A stretch of 47,807 bases of DNA from Verrucomicrobiaceae bacterium (GCA_027490195.1 JAIXYN010000096.1:1-47807); one strand, 5' to 3'. Shown: positions 32,232 to 41,131, counted from the stretch's first letter. Translations and numbers: made by a program. Notes: generated by a model not told the origin, from the letters alone.

Positions 32232-33119
32232 ATGTCCTTTCGTCTTGAGATGCTGCAAGTCGCGCGCCTAGCCCCCAAACTCCTCGGTGAGTCGGCGGAG
32301 CTGGTGGAGTCCTTCCTGCGTTCACGCCTGTCCCCTGAGGGCGGATTCCTGGATCGTAACGACAAGCCGGACCTCTACTACACCGTGTTTGGCCTGGAAG
32401 GCCTGCAGGCGCTGTCCGTGGATGCTAGCACGATTCCAGATGTGCGCCCGTGGCTGAAGACGTTTGGTGATGGGGAACGGCAGGACTTTGTACATCTGTG
32501 CTGCCTAGCACGCTGCTGGGCGAATGCTGGTCTGCAGGATTTTCCGATGGCTTCGCGTGAGGCGCTGGCGGCACGCATCGAAGGCTTTCGCTGCCCGGAC
32601 GGCGGCTACCATCAGGCACCCAAGCGTGCCAAGGGCAGCGCCTACGGCTGCCTGCTGGCCTGGGGTGCCTACCAGGACCTCGGCGGCATACCGCCTGAGC
32701 CCTGGCGGCTGGTGGAATGCATGGGCGGCCTGCGCACCCCGGATGGTGCATGGTCAAACGAGCCTAACATCCCCGTGGGCTCCACGACGGCTACGGCGGC
32801 CATGGTGGCCCTGCACCGCCACATGGACATGCCCCCGCCCGCTGAGGCGGTGGACTGGCTGATGCGCCAGTGCCTGCCCGCAGGCGGCTTCCTGGCCCTC
32901 CCCGCCGCCCCCCTGCCCGACCTGCTCTCCACCGCCGTGGCTCTGCATGCGCTGGATGCCGTGCAGGCGGATTTTTCACGGCTCAAGGAACCCTGCCTCG
33001 ACTTTGTTGATTCACTTTGGAATGCCACAGGCGGATTTCATGGTAACTGGACGGATGACATGCTGGACTGCGAGTATACCTACTATGGGATGCTGGCACT
33101 GGGGCATCTCTCACTCTGA
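32232..33119 (+). CDS. Prenyltransferase/squalene-oxidase-repeat protein
   Basis: This 295-residue soluble alpha/alpha-barrel protein resembles the beta subunit of protein geranylgeranyltransferase. Repeated units such as CPDGGYHQAPKRAKGSAYGC, GGLRTPDGAWSNEPN, CLPAGGFLALP and NATGGFHGN have the GG-F/Y-x-G loop that ends each helix pair. The later DDMLDCEYTYYGMLALGHL resembles the metal/prenyl-site region (D-x-x-C-T-Y). Bacterial members have no characterised role; prenyl transfer or a terpenoid-processing activity is only inferred. The start at 32232 (MSFRLEM) is preferred to 32184, because the added upstream residues are basic and unlike the family. It lies divergent to tRNA-Leu. Confidence 0.82.
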   Translation: MSFRLEMLQVARLAPKLLGESAELVESFLRSRLSPEGGFLDRNDKPDLYYTVFGLEGLQALSVDASTIPDVRPWLKTFGDGERQDFVHLCCLARCWANAGLQDFPMASREALAARIEGFRCPDGGYHQAPKRAKGSAYGCLLAWGAYQDLGGIPPEPWRLVECMGGLRTPDGAWSNEPNIPVGSTTATAAMVALHRHMDMPPPAEAVDWLMRQCLPAGGFLALPAAPLPDLLSTAVALHALDAVQADFSRLKEPCLDFVDSLWNATGGFHGNWTDDMLDCEYTYYGMLALGHLSL

Positions 33120-33130
33120 GAAGAGGGCAC

Positions 33131-33158
33131 AAAAAACCCGGACATTGCTGTCCGGGTT
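33131..33158 (-). terminator. Rho-independent terminator of DUF1501 gene 1
   Basis: AACCCGGACA (33135-33144), a TTGC loop and TGTCCGGGTT (33149-33158) form a perfect 10-base hairpin. On the minus strand the hairpin is followed by six T (complement of 33131-33136). This makes a strong intrinsic terminator for the DUF1501 gene that ends at 33185. It may also attenuate read-through from the plus-strand prenyltransferase-repeat gene, though the T-run on that side is poor. Confidence 0.85.
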
Positions 33159-33184
33159 CTCTGAATGATTGTCGTGGCGTCGAA

Positions 33185-34519
33185 TTACGCGAGCGCTTCC
33201 GTGAGGACACGACCGCCATTGACGATGTCGATGGGGCGACCGCCGTCGGCCATGATGCGCTTCTCGCTGTTGATGCCGAGGAGGCGATACATGGTCTTGG
33301 CAAGATCTTCTGGACCCACCGCGTCGCGGTCGGGCTCGCCACCGAGGGCGTCGGAGGCACCGTGGATGTAGCCTTCCTTCATGCCGCCACCAGCCATGGC
33401 GACGGAGAACACGCGTGGCCAGTGGTCACGGCCGTTGGTGCCGTTGATCTTCGGCGTGCGTCCGAATTCGGAGCTGACCATGACGAGCGTGCGCTTGAGC
33501 ATGCCGCGATCCGAAAGATCGGTGATGAGGCGGGCGAAGGCCTGATCGAAGTTCGGGGCCTGACTGTTGAAGGCGTCCTTGATGTTGGAGTGGTGATCCC
33601 AGCCACCGTAGTTGACGGACACCATGCGCACACCGGACTCAACGAGACGGCGAGCCAGCAGGAAGCGCTGACCGGCGGTGTTGCGGCCGTATTCATCACG
33701 CAGCTTGTCGGTTTCCTTGGTGAGGTCGAAAGCTTCGCGGGCCTTCTGGCTGCTGATGAGGCCGTAAGCGGCCTGGTAGAAGCTGTCCATGGCGCTGATG
33801 GAGTCGGCTTTTTCCACGGCTTTGAAGTGCTCATCCACGGTGCCCAGCAGGTTGCGGCGGCGGTCAAAGCGCTTCTCGTCCACGTCTTTCGGAGTGAGGA
33901 GATCGCGAACGGTGAAGCCTTTGTCAGCAGGGTCGCTGCCGAGGGCGAAGGGACCGAAAGCACTGCTCATGTAGCCGGTGCCTTGATCAGGAGCGACCAT
34001 ATTTGGCACCACCACGTAGGGAGGAAGATTGTTGCGGCTGCCCTGTTCGTGGGAAATGACAGAGCCAAAGCTTGGGAACTTGATCGCCGGGCTTGGACGG
34101 TAGCCGGTGAACATGTTGTGAGTACCACGCTCATGGGCGGCTTCACCGTGGGTCATCGAACGGATGACGGTGAGCTTGTTCATGATCTTCGCGATGTTGG
34201 CGAACTTCTCACCGACGTATTCGCCGGGGATGGACGTTTTGATCGGGGTGAAAGGACCGCGATAGTCAGGCGAGGCAAAAGGCTTCGGATCCCAGGACTC
34301 ATGCTGTGCCATGCCACCCGGAAGGTAGATGTGGATGATCGAGTCAGCGACTGGCTTGAATGTTTCCACTTCAGGAATGACCTGAGCGGCTTGCAAGCGC
34401 AGCATCTCAGGCAACGTCAGGCCGAGACCGCCGAGCATACCAACGTAGAGGAAATCACGGCGACTGGCTCCGGAGCGCAGATCAAGGTGATTACCTTGGC
34501 AGAGTGAGTGCATTTTCAT
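33185..34519 (-). CDS. DUF1501 protein 1 (alkaline-phosphatase-fold, Tat-exported)
   Basis: This 444-residue exported protein has a twin-arginine style signal, GASRRDFLYVGMLGGLGL, near the N-terminus (about residues 18-38). DUF1501 proteins have an alkaline-phosphatase/sulfatase-like fold. Visible family motifs are DSIIHIYLPGGMAQHESWDP (metal-site region), MTHGEAAHERGTHNMFTGYRP, SVNYGGWDHHSNIKDAF, VMVSSEFGRTPKINGTNGRDHW and SVAMAGGGMKEGYIHG. DUF1501 genes in Planctomycetes and Verrucomicrobia usually follow a DUF1549/DUF1553 cytochrome-like gene; none is present here. The start at 34519 excludes a non-homologous upstream stretch to 34585. Paralogous to the gene at 45699-47150. Confidence 0.9.
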   Translation of the reverse strand: MKMHSLCQGNHLDLRSGASRRDFLYVGMLGGLGLTLPEMLRLQAAQVIPEVETFKPVADSIIHIYLPGGMAQHESWDPKPFASPDYRGPFTPIKTSIPGEYVGEKFANIAKIMNKLTVIRSMTHGEAAHERGTHNMFTGYRPSPAIKFPSFGSVISHEQGSRNNLPPYVVVPNMVAPDQGTGYMSSAFGPFALGSDPADKGFTVRDLLTPKDVDEKRFDRRRNLLGTVDEHFKAVEKADSISAMDSFYQAAYGLISSQKAREAFDLTKETDKLRDEYGRNTAGQRFLLARRLVESGVRMVSVNYGGWDHHSNIKDAFNSQAPNFDQAFARLITDLSDRGMLKRTLVMVSSEFGRTPKINGTNGRDHWPRVFSVAMAGGGMKEGYIHGASDALGGEPDRDAVGPEDLAKTMYRLLGINSEKRIMADGGRPIDIVNGGRVLTEALA

Positions 34520-34623
34520 AAGGAGAGAGGGGGTGTTGTTGCTGGAATCGAGAGGGATTACGAGGCAGCCCGGAGGTTCTTGCAAATTTTGCGAAAAATG
34601 ATGCGAATCTTGATTTTAGGTCT

Positions 34624-35826
34624 TCAGGGGGTCACCCAGCCGGACTGGACGAACTGCTGGATCCAGACCTGAAAATCCACGGGGGCGTCCGGGGGGAATT
34701 TGAGCCGCAGAATCATTGGGACGGTGGCATCTTCGCTCAACTGTAGCTGGTAATCCAGCGCCTTGGCGATCGGGCCGCTCTTCTCGGCATAGCCATAGAC
34801 CACTTTGGCACCCGGTTCGGAGATGTTGCGCAGGCTGTAACACTGGAGCTTGGATGGATCTCCAAACTGGTTTTCAAAATGTCCCGCAGGGGAAACGAGC
34901 ACCCTAAAGAGCGTGGGGGCGGCTTGCCTCAATTCGAGAAAGTCTGACCAGCCCATTTCACCCGATCCCACAAATGCCTCCCAATCCACAAGAGTTCCTG
35001 CTGTGGAGTGCTCCACCGTGGCAACGCGCCGGCCACCGCCTTCGAAAACCACAACGTGCTGGCTGAACTTGGGTGAAAGCTCCGTCGCTTCGACGATGGA
35101 ATCAAATGCCAACGGGCCATCCGCATTTTTCGAATAAAAGGTACTCATCAGCGGGGCCACGCGCAGACGGTCGCGCACCAGCAGGACACGCTGTTTCCAA
35201 GTCGGGGTTTCCAGAAACTTGCCAATCACTTCCTCAGCAGCGGCCAGCTTCGCCAGATCTCCCCCTGTGACCGTTGGCATGGCCTTGGCGGTTGTGAGGG
35301 CCTCGCTTCCGGGGGGACGAAACACCAGATTACCTGAGTTCACCTGGGGCACTGGCTCATCAGGCTGCATCAGGGACATTCCAGGTGGAAGCACGATCTT
35401 CCCACCATTCTCCGATGTCGAATCACCTGCTTTGGCCAATTTGGATGCAAGCGTTTCAGCTTTCTTTGCAGGTGTCGGCAGCAAGCTCCAGACCACAATC
35501 AAGAGCACGATGAGGCACACAGCCCCCGCTCCAATCACCAACTTCCGGCGAAACTGCTGGATCTCGGGATCCATGCGCATGCGATCAAATACATCTCCAG
35601 GCAGGGGCTGGGGCTCCTGGAAAGCAGCCGGATTCGGAGAGGGCGTGCTGACCGGCTCATTCTGCGTCATCAGCAGTGCACGGCGCTTCGTCTTGGTAGT
35701 CTTCTCCGCCATCTGCAGCATCACCATCTGCCCGCACTCAGGACAGGGGCGTGAGCGCGTCACTGAAGAAACCTGAATTTCGACAGTTTTTTCGCAGTGA
35801 GGGCAGACAAGGGTGGTGGCCGGCAT
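34624..35826 (-). CDS. Zinc-ribbon, single-pass membrane protein of unknown function
   Basis: This 400-residue protein has an N-terminal MJ0042-type zinc ribbon: CPHC at residues 8-11 and CPEC at 28-31. A polar linker leads to one membrane helix at about 92-112 (LVIGAGAVCLIVLLIVVWSLL). The large C-terminal part (about 115-400) is unrecognised, with segments such as VIGKFLETPTWKQRVLLVRD and VVFEGGGRRVATVEHS. The topology suggests a cytoplasmic zinc ribbon and an external C-terminal domain. It lies upstream of DUF1501 gene 1 on the same strand, with about 100 bases between. Confidence 0.75.
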   Translation of the reverse strand: MPATTLVCPHCEKTVEIQVSSVTRSRPCPECGQMVMLQMAEKTTKTKRRALLMTQNEPVSTPSPNPAAFQEPQPLPGDVFDRMRMDPEIQQFRRKLVIGAGAVCLIVLLIVVWSLLPTPAKKAETLASKLAKAGDSTSENGGKIVLPPGMSLMQPDEPVPQVNSGNLVFRPPGSEALTTAKAMPTVTGGDLAKLAAAEEVIGKFLETPTWKQRVLLVRDRLRVAPLMSTFYSKNADGPLAFDSIVEATELSPKFSQHVVVFEGGGRRVATVEHSTAGTLVDWEAFVGSGEMGWSDFLELRQAAPTLFRVLVSPAGHFENQFGDPSKLQCYSLRNISEPGAKVVYGYAEKSGPIAKALDYQLQLSEDATVPMILRLKFPPDAPVDFQVWIQQFVQSGWVTP

Positions 35827-35893
35827 TCGTGGCTAGACGTTGAGGAGGGGAACACTTTGGCTGCTGGAATGAACCGCCGCAACTTGTGGTTGG

Positions 35894-36853
35894 TCAATTT
35901 CCCGTCCAAGCGTCCGCAGTGAAGCCGCCCCCAGAGCGCATGCGCTGCAAGCCCCAGCTCATCATGATGCGTGCGTCATCCCAGATGTACTTTGTCTTGG
36001 TGCCGAGCTGCACTAGGATGACCTCACGGCTGCCGCTGGCGGCACTGGAGATCAAACAGCGCCCGCTGGCCACGGTGTAGCCGGTTTTCATGCCATTGCA
36101 CTCGGGCATGACGCCCAGCAGTTCATTGGTGTTTGAGAGCGTAACCACACGCCCATCTGCACGCCGGAAACTGAAATACTTCCGCCGCACCACGTCGCGA
36201 ATCACGTTGTTGCGATACGCCGCCATGGCCACCCGGGCCATGTCACGTGCGGTGGAGTACTGTCCGCCCACCGTCAGGCCGTGGGGGTTCTTGAAATTGG
36301 AATTCGAGCAGCCCAGCGCGCGCGCCTTGGCGTTCATTTTGGCCGTGAAAGCACTGATGCTGCCGGCGTTGTCACGCGCCAGTACATTGGCCACATCGTT
36401 CGCGCTCTTTACCAGAAAGGCATAAAGGAGCTCACGGCGCGAGTACACCTCCCCCGGCCTGATGCCAAGCCGTGTGGGCTCCACGGCCACATCAGAGGCC
36501 TGCACCCGCACCATCTTGTCTAGATTTCCCGCGTCCAGCACCACCAGGGCGGTCACCAGTTTCTGCGTACTGGCCACACCGCGTGCCGTTTCAAAGCTGC
36601 GCCCAGCAAGATGCTGCCCGGTGCGCGCATCCAGCAGAAGGTAGGAGGCAGCACGAATCGCTGGGCCGGAGGTGGCCACGAGCATGGGCCGCTCGGGCAG
36701 CAGCACCGGCATGATCTGCGCGCTGTCCCCCTGAGCATACATGTGCTGGGAATTCGGCGCGACCGGGATGGCACGCACCACGCCCTGCGCTGCACAGCTT
36801 GCCAGCAGCCCTGCGGCCGCGCCTGTCATCAAAAGGTGGATCAATCTCATCAT
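35894..36853 (-). CDS. D-alanyl-D-alanine carboxypeptidase (S11, PBP5/6-type) lipoprotein
   Basis: This 319-residue peptidoglycan carboxypeptidase has a lipoprotein-like signal, LMTGAAAGLLASC. The three penicillin-binding motifs are intact: S95-T-Q-K98 (GVASTQKLVTAL), S150-A-N152 (KSANDVANVLA) and K256-T-G (GMKTGYTVASGRC). It removes the terminal D-Ala of pentapeptides in the periplasm. The usual C-terminal amphipathic anchor is missing, which is consistent with lipid anchoring at the N-terminus. The chosen start at 36853 puts the signal at the N-terminus; the frame is open to 36898. Divergent from the parvulin gene at 36983. Confidence 0.9.
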   Translation of the reverse strand: MMRLIHLLMTGAAAGLLASCAAQGVVRAIPVAPNSQHMYAQGDSAQIMPVLLPERPMLVATSGPAIRAASYLLLDARTGQHLAGRSFETARGVASTQKLVTALVVLDAGNLDKMVRVQASDVAVEPTRLGIRPGEVYSRRELLYAFLVKSANDVANVLARDNAGSISAFTAKMNAKARALGCSNSNFKNPHGLTVGGQYSTARDMARVAMAAYRNNVIRDVVRRKYFSFRRADGRVVTLSNTNELLGVMPECNGMKTGYTVASGRCLISSAASGSREVILVQLGTKTKYIWDDARIMMSWGLQRMRSGGGFTADAWTGN

Positions 36854-36982
36854 CGTGAAGGAACGCCAGACTTGCCCGCAGTTATCATGCCGGACCAAGC
36901 AGCCATGGCATCGTTCATCTAGGCCACCCCGTCTTTGTTGTCAAACTTGCGCCCGCCGCGCGGCGCTCCATGTTCGGCACAT

Positions 36983-37870
36983 ATGGCACTAATCATCAAC
37001 GGCGAACAGATCGAAGACGAAATCATTGAGGCAGAATTCCGCCACATCAAAGGACACTATGAACGCACCCTCCAGGTGGCCTGCTGCGAGCGTGACCCTG
37101 AATTTCGTGGCATCGCGAAGGACAACCTCACCTCCCGCGCCCTCCTGGGGCAGGAAAGCCGCCGCCGTCACCCTGAAGTCTCTGAGGCTGATGTCACTGC
37201 TCGCCTGACGAAGCTCATCCACGAGGCCGGTGGTGAAACGCAGTTCTACATGAACATCGGCATGCAGGTCAAAGACGAGGCCCTTGTGCGTGAAAACGTG
37301 GCAGGCGGTGTCCGGCTGGACAAAACGCTGCAGGAAATCTACGCCCCAGAACCGGAGCCGACCGAAGCCGAGCTGAGGGCCTGCTACGAGGCCAATCTCA
37401 AGCACTACATGACCGAAGAAGAGATCCAGGCCTCCCACATCACCAAAAGCCTGCAGGGCGCCACCAGCCGTCAAGAAGTCTATCAGGCGATGCGCGATGT
37501 CCGCTCCCAGCTCCTCGCCGGGGCTGAATTTGCGAAACTCGCGGAAGAGCACCGCTCCGGTGATCAGCAGCAGATTGACCTCGGCTGGTTCAAGCGCGGG
37601 GAGTTCATGGAGGAGTTCGAAACCATCGCCTTCTCCATGGGTGAGGGCGAGATCAGCCCCGTCTTCAACACCCAACTCGGCTTTCATGTCTGCACCGTCA
37701 CCGGCCGCCGCCCGTCCGTGGCGCGTCCGTATGATGAAGTGAAGGACGACGTGAAAAATCGTTTCCTCGAAGAGTATCGCGACAAAAAATTCAACGCGTT
37801 CCTCGAAGAACTCAAAGCCACCGCCAAGGTCGAGGACACCGATCCTGAAGGAGCGAACTGCGGACATTAA
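36983..37870 (+). CDS. Leaderless parvulin-type peptidyl-prolyl isomerase
   Basis: This 295-residue foldase has no signal peptide (it begins MALIINGEQIEDEIIEAEF), unlike the SurA-like gene at 11555. A helical region at about 1-145 precedes one parvulin domain at about 150-245: EEEIQASHITKSLQGA, FAKLAEEHRSGD, QQIDLGWFKRGEFMEEF and PVFNTQLGFHVCTVTGR. A C-terminal helix follows. The layout resembles cytoplasmic NifM/CbfA-like parvulins. The ATG at 36983 is chosen over 36935 because homology begins there. It is divergent from the D,D-carboxypeptidase gene. Confidence 0.88.
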   Translation: MALIINGEQIEDEIIEAEFRHIKGHYERTLQVACCERDPEFRGIAKDNLTSRALLGQESRRRHPEVSEADVTARLTKLIHEAGGETQFYMNIGMQVKDEALVRENVAGGVRLDKTLQEIYAPEPEPTEAELRACYEANLKHYMTEEEIQASHITKSLQGATSRQEVYQAMRDVRSQLLAGAEFAKLAEEHRSGDQQQIDLGWFKRGEFMEEFETIAFSMGEGEISPVFNTQLGFHVCTVTGRRPSVARPYDEVKDDVKNRFLEEYRDKKFNAFLEELKATAKVEDTDPEGANCGH

Positions 37871-37900
37871 AGCGCGAGAAGAGGCTCGGCTCCGCCACGT

Positions 37901-38449
37901 TCAGACTTTTGAGATGGCCGGGACGGAAGTGCGGAATACTTCCACAGGTTCCGGCAGCGAATCCATGGGCGGAGGTCCGGGGAAATTATCATCCACAAAG
38001 CGCCGCCAGGTATCGCGCGTTTTGACAGAGATGAAGCCCTGCACGGTGTCACCGCACTTGCCGCAGATCATCACACTGTGCAGCAGGGAGAGGCCTTCGC
38101 ACACGCCGGTGATGACGAAATCCTCCATGCCTGGCTCATCACGCCGCGCATTGCACACCGCACACGATTCCAGACCGCGCTCCAGTGTGACCTGCTCGTC
38201 TTGAAACTGCCCCAGCCGCTGTTTCGACTCTTGGGAGAACTCCTCCATCATCTGCGAGCGGCAGTGATCGCACAGCGCATACTCCATGACGCACTCACCG
38301 CGCTTGTAGGCCTTGGAAATTTGAAAGCCCCCGGCGAAGTCCGGTAGGGATTCGCCGCAGCGCGTGCAGTTCTGAAACGGGCGCTCCTCATACTCACACC
38401 GCAGGTCAGGCGGTATGGGCGGCGGCTGTTGGAGATCGTGATCAGACAT
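37901..38449 (-). CDS. Hypothetical protein with four CxxC zinc-binding pairs
   Basis: This 182-residue soluble protein has four Cys pairs: CTRC (28-31), CDHC (60-63), CAVC and CGKC. They are spaced like two zinc ribbons or knuckles with a helical QMMEEFSQESKQRLGQF segment between. No known domain is recognised. The start at 38449 gives an N-terminus rich in Pro and Gln. Its start lies only 27 bases from that of the divergent PQQ-type gene, so they share one regulatory region. Confidence 0.7.
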   Translation of the reverse strand: MSDHDLQQPPPIPPDLRCEYEERPFQNCTRCGESLPDFAGGFQISKAYKRGECVMEYALCDHCRSQMMEEFSQESKQRLGQFQDEQVTLERGLESCAVCNARRDEPGMEDFVITGVCEGLSLLHSVMICGKCGDTVQGFISVKTRDTWRRFVDDNFPGPPPMDSLPEPVEVFRTSVPAISKV

Positions 38450-38476
38450 CGGCTTATTTGCAACAAAGCGCACACC

Positions 38477-39634
38477 ATGGCAGTTTCACAGTCCAAACTC
38501 ATGCGTGCCTCGCTTTTCCTCAGCCTCCTCCTCCCCGCCCTTCTGCATGCCCAAACGGCAGACTGGCCGGACTCCCGTGGCAACGCGGCCATGACGGGCA
38601 CCTCCCCCGTCGAGCTGAAGTTCCCGCTGGAACTCGCCTGGCAGTTCAAGCTCATGGACAAGCCGAAGGGGCAGGCCGAGTTGCTCGTCTCCAGCGCCGT
38701 CGTGCGCAGCGGCAAGGTCTATCTGGGTTGCAATGCCGGCAAATTCTACTGCCTCGATCTCTTGACCGGCAAAGAGCTTTGGAAGACCGAGGCCAAGGGA
38801 GCATTCGACGGTGCCGGCGCGTTCGCGGGGGATCTCGTCGTCGCGGGCTGCCAGGACGGCTTCGTCTATGCCTGGAACGCCGACACCGGCAAGGAAGTTT
38901 GGAAATTTGAAACGCAGGCCGAAATCCACGCCGCCGCGAATGTGTGGACGAATCCCGAAACCAAGGCGCAGAAAATCATCATCGGCAGCTACGATTACTC
39001 CATCTATTGCCTCGATGCCAAAACGGGCGTGAAGGAGTGGGCGGCAGAAACCGGCTACTACATCAACGGCGGCTCTGCCGTTGGCGACGGCAAGGTCGTC
39101 TTCGGCGGCTGCGACAGCGTGCTGCACGTGCACGATGTGAAGACCGGCAAGGAAGAGCGGCAGATTGAAGTGGGAGCCTACATCGGCAACAACGTCGCCA
39201 TCGCCGACGGCGTCATCTACGTCAGTCATTACGGCAACCGCGTAGGCGCCTACCGCATCGCCGATGGCACGAAGGTCTGGGAATACGGCGAGCGTGAATT
39301 CGAGTACTACGCCGCGCCCGCCATCTGGGAGAAGGGCGTCTTTGTCGGCGGCCGAGACAAACGCTTCCATGCCATCGACCGCGTCACCGGCGCGCAGCTC
39401 TGGGAATTTCGCGCTCGTGATCGCATCGACAGCAGCGCCGTGATCTGCGCGGGCAAAGTCGCTATCTTCGGCTGCGACGACGGCTACATCTACGCCCTCG
39501 ACCTCAAGACGGGCAAAGAAGTCTGGCACAATGAAATCGGCGCGCCGGTGAAGACGTCAGGAGCCATTGCGGGGGATTACGTGCTGTTCGGAGCGGATGA
39601 CGGGGTGCTGTATGTGTTTAAGAATGGGAAGTGA
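38477..39634 (+). CDS. Secreted PQQ-binding-like beta-propeller protein
   Basis: This 385-residue exported protein (signal around MRASLFLSLLLPALLHAQ) is made of WD/PQQ-type blades. Each blade repeats a 'G-x-V-x-x-x-x-D-x-x-x-Y-A-L-D-x-x-T-G-K-E-x-W' pattern, for example YCLDLLTGKELWK, YAWNADTGKEVWKF, YCLDAKTGVKEW, HAIDRVTGAQLWEF and YALDLKTGKEVWH. About seven or eight blades fit the length. There is no visible catalytic dehydrogenase insert, so it is closer to BamB-like or stand-alone propellers than to PQQ enzymes. The start could be 38477 or 38501. Role unknown; probably binding or scaffolding in the periplasm. Confidence 0.85.
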   Translation: MAVSQSKLMRASLFLSLLLPALLHAQTADWPDSRGNAAMTGTSPVELKFPLELAWQFKLMDKPKGQAELLVSSAVVRSGKVYLGCNAGKFYCLDLLTGKELWKTEAKGAFDGAGAFAGDLVVAGCQDGFVYAWNADTGKEVWKFETQAEIHAAANVWTNPETKAQKIIIGSYDYSIYCLDAKTGVKEWAAETGYYINGGSAVGDGKVVFGGCDSVLHVHDVKTGKEERQIEVGAYIGNNVAIADGVIYVSHYGNRVGAYRIADGTKVWEYGEREFEYYAAPAIWEKGVFVGGRDKRFHAIDRVTGAQLWEFRARDRIDSSAVICAGKVAIFGCDDGYIYALDLKTGKEVWHNEIGAPVKTSGAIAGDYVLFGADDGVLYVFKNGK

Positions 39635-39817
39635 GGGGGCAAAGTCGTCACGGTCCGTCTAGTTTAGTTCAGTGACTAACCTGCTCATGTCATCGAGGAA
39701 AGGTTTCTGGTTGGAAAGGCACTGACTAATCTTGCCACTTGCCATCAACCTCAAAGTGTACGGGCGCGCACAGGTTTAGACACATCAGGTCTTCATCTAC
39801 ATCCCTTCGCTGTGGCC

Positions 39818-40186
39818 TCAAAACACCAGCCACAGCACCCCATAAACAGCTCCACCCAGCAAGGCGATCAGTGACAGCACGAGCAGCAACAGCCCAAGCA
39901 CTCCACCGAGCACCATCCCGATGATGGAACCGCCCACTGCTCCTTGCGGGCCGTAGAGACGAAAACCAGCCCAGGCACCCGACATCCCCCCCAGTATGAC
40001 CCCGGTTGAAACGCAGCGAGAAATGAGCCAATCACGAAACCGGTCCCGTCGAATCCGCTCCAGCAGCCGAGCATCTTCAAAACGATCCGAATACCGAGGT
40101 GGCACCCACTCATAACGCAGACGATACCCCGGCGGGCAATCCTGAAGGACCGCCTCCAACGACGCCGCATAACGTTTCCGTCTCAT
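39818..40186 (-). CDS. Small two-helix membrane protein, hypothetical
   Basis: This 122-residue protein has a basic/aromatic N-terminal half (MRRKRYAASLEAVLQDC; RYEWVPPRYSDRFEDARLLE), then two glycine-rich membrane helices (STGVILGGMSGAWAGFRLYG; GAVGGSIIGMVLGGVLG followed by LLLLVLSLIALLGGAVYGVL). Gly-zipper spacing suggests a small membrane-inserting protein. The frame is open to 40234, where a longer start (MCCALIVLFSV) is possible. Not recognised as a named family. It lies alone between the beta-propeller and the toxin-antitoxin pair. Confidence 0.5.
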   Translation of the reverse strand: MRRKRYAASLEAVLQDCPPGYRLRYEWVPPRYSDRFEDARLLERIRRDRFRDWLISRCVSTGVILGGMSGAWAGFRLYGPQGAVGGSIIGMVLGGVLGLLLLVLSLIALLGGAVYGVLWLVF

Positions 40187-40404
40187 GGCAGTGAAAGTGC
40201 AGACTGAAAAAAGAACGATGAGCGCACAACACAAGCTCTTTCGTCTTCCTTAATGTTTCCAAACAATGCATAAGTCAGTAGTATAAAAGTACGCGCTGGA
40301 GCTGCAAAACGGTACTCCGCAAGAGAACCCAGCGCCTCTCATCTTCTGCACAGCAGCCCGGTCATGCTATTGACACCAATCGTTGATCAGGGATATTCCC
40401 CGCC

Positions 40405-40632
40405 GTGAGCACGCTCGTCCAAATCGAATCCGCCGTCACCGGCCTGCCGATGCAGGATCAGTGGTCGTTGCTGAAATGGTTGCAAGGCCGTTTGAAGGAC
40501 GCACCCAAGCCTGCGAGTGAATCTCCCGCCCCCGAAGCGCTGAAGGTGTTCCGCAAACTGCAGGCTGAAGTGGCATTGACGACCGACAGTGCCGCTGCAT
40601 GGAAAGAAGCAATCACAGATGCTCGACGGTAA
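40405..40632 (+). CDS. Putative antitoxin of a VapBC-like module
   Basis: This 75-residue protein precedes a PIN-domain protein on the same strand. Its N-terminus (MSTLVQIESAVTGLPMQD) is followed by a helix with WSLLKWLQGRLKD and a Glu/Ala-rich C-terminus (LQAEVALTTDSAAAWKEA). It has no clear match to AbrB, Phd or RHH motifs. The size, position and tight linkage to a PIN gene make an antitoxin role likely. It ends within the annotated long form of the PIN gene (40599) but 20 bases before the alternative GTG start at 40653. Confidence 0.6.
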   Translation: MSTLVQIESAVTGLPMQDQWSLLKWLQGRLKDAPKPASESPAPEALKVFRKLQAEVALTTDSAAAWKEAITDARR

Positions 40633-40652
40633 TTTTCCCTCGAATTCGAGCA

Positions 40653-41024
40653 GTGATTCATCTCGATACCAATTTCCTCATTGATGCGCTTGTTCCTGGA
40701 AGTGCACAAGAAGCACTGCTCATAGGCTGGCTTGATGCCGGTGAAGCGCTGGGAATCAGCTCTCTCGCCTGGGGAGAGTTTCTTTGCGGGCCGCTCTCGC
40801 CAATGGCAGAAACCTTTGCCCGCCAGTTGCTTCCCATCGCCGAACCGCTCGAACGTTCTGATGCTGAAAAAGCGGCTGAACTTTTCAATCGGACTGGCCG
40901 GCGTTCCAAGAGTTACGCCGACTGCGGCATTGCCGCTGTGGCCATACGCGTCCACGCATCACTGGCGACCAGCAATCGTGACGATTTCGTTCCAATGGTA
41001 TCGCAGGGATTGACGCTGGCTTGA
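40653..41024 (+). CDS. PIN-domain ribonuclease toxin (VapC-like)
   Basis: This is a 123-residue PIN-fold RNase. The acidic active-site residues are all visible: Asp in VIHLDTNFLIDAL at the start, Glu in LAWGEFLCGPL, Asp in SYADCGIAAVAI and Asp in ATSNRDDFVPM at the end. The GTG start at 40653 fits the family, whose first strand is VIHLDTN. An ATG at 40599 would overlap the antitoxin frame. Cleavage of specific RNA as a growth-arrest toxin is inferred from family membership. Confidence 0.8.
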   Translation: MIHLDTNFLIDALVPGSAQEALLIGWLDAGEALGISSLAWGEFLCGPLSPMAETFARQLLPIAEPLERSDAEKAAELFNRTGRRSKSYADCGIAAVAIRVHASLATSNRDDFVPMVSQGLTLA

Positions 41025-41131
41025 ACGCCCGCCGTCGCTCCCCAAAACGCCTCGCCGAAGTTACCCCAGGATCCCCCCGAATCACGCCATGCTCAGCGTA
41101 TCCACGGCAGTCTCAAAGTGGACCATGGCCC

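Noticed and set aside
33362..34507. 381-codon plus-strand open frame opposite DUF1501 gene 1
   Set aside because: Low-complexity antisense translation (Val/Gly/Ala/His-rich) with no motif; the DUF1501 gene on the opposite strand is well supported.
38486..39529. 347-codon minus-strand open frame opposite the beta-propeller gene
   Set aside because: Repetitive Asp/Val/Ala antisense of blade repeats; the plus-strand gene has a signal peptide and blade motifs.
39726..40031. Minus-strand frame ending ...CAPVHFEVDGKWQD
   Set aside because: The last 20 or so residues look protein-like, but the rest overlaps the small membrane protein gene in another frame. It may be a gene remnant, but it cannot be supported.
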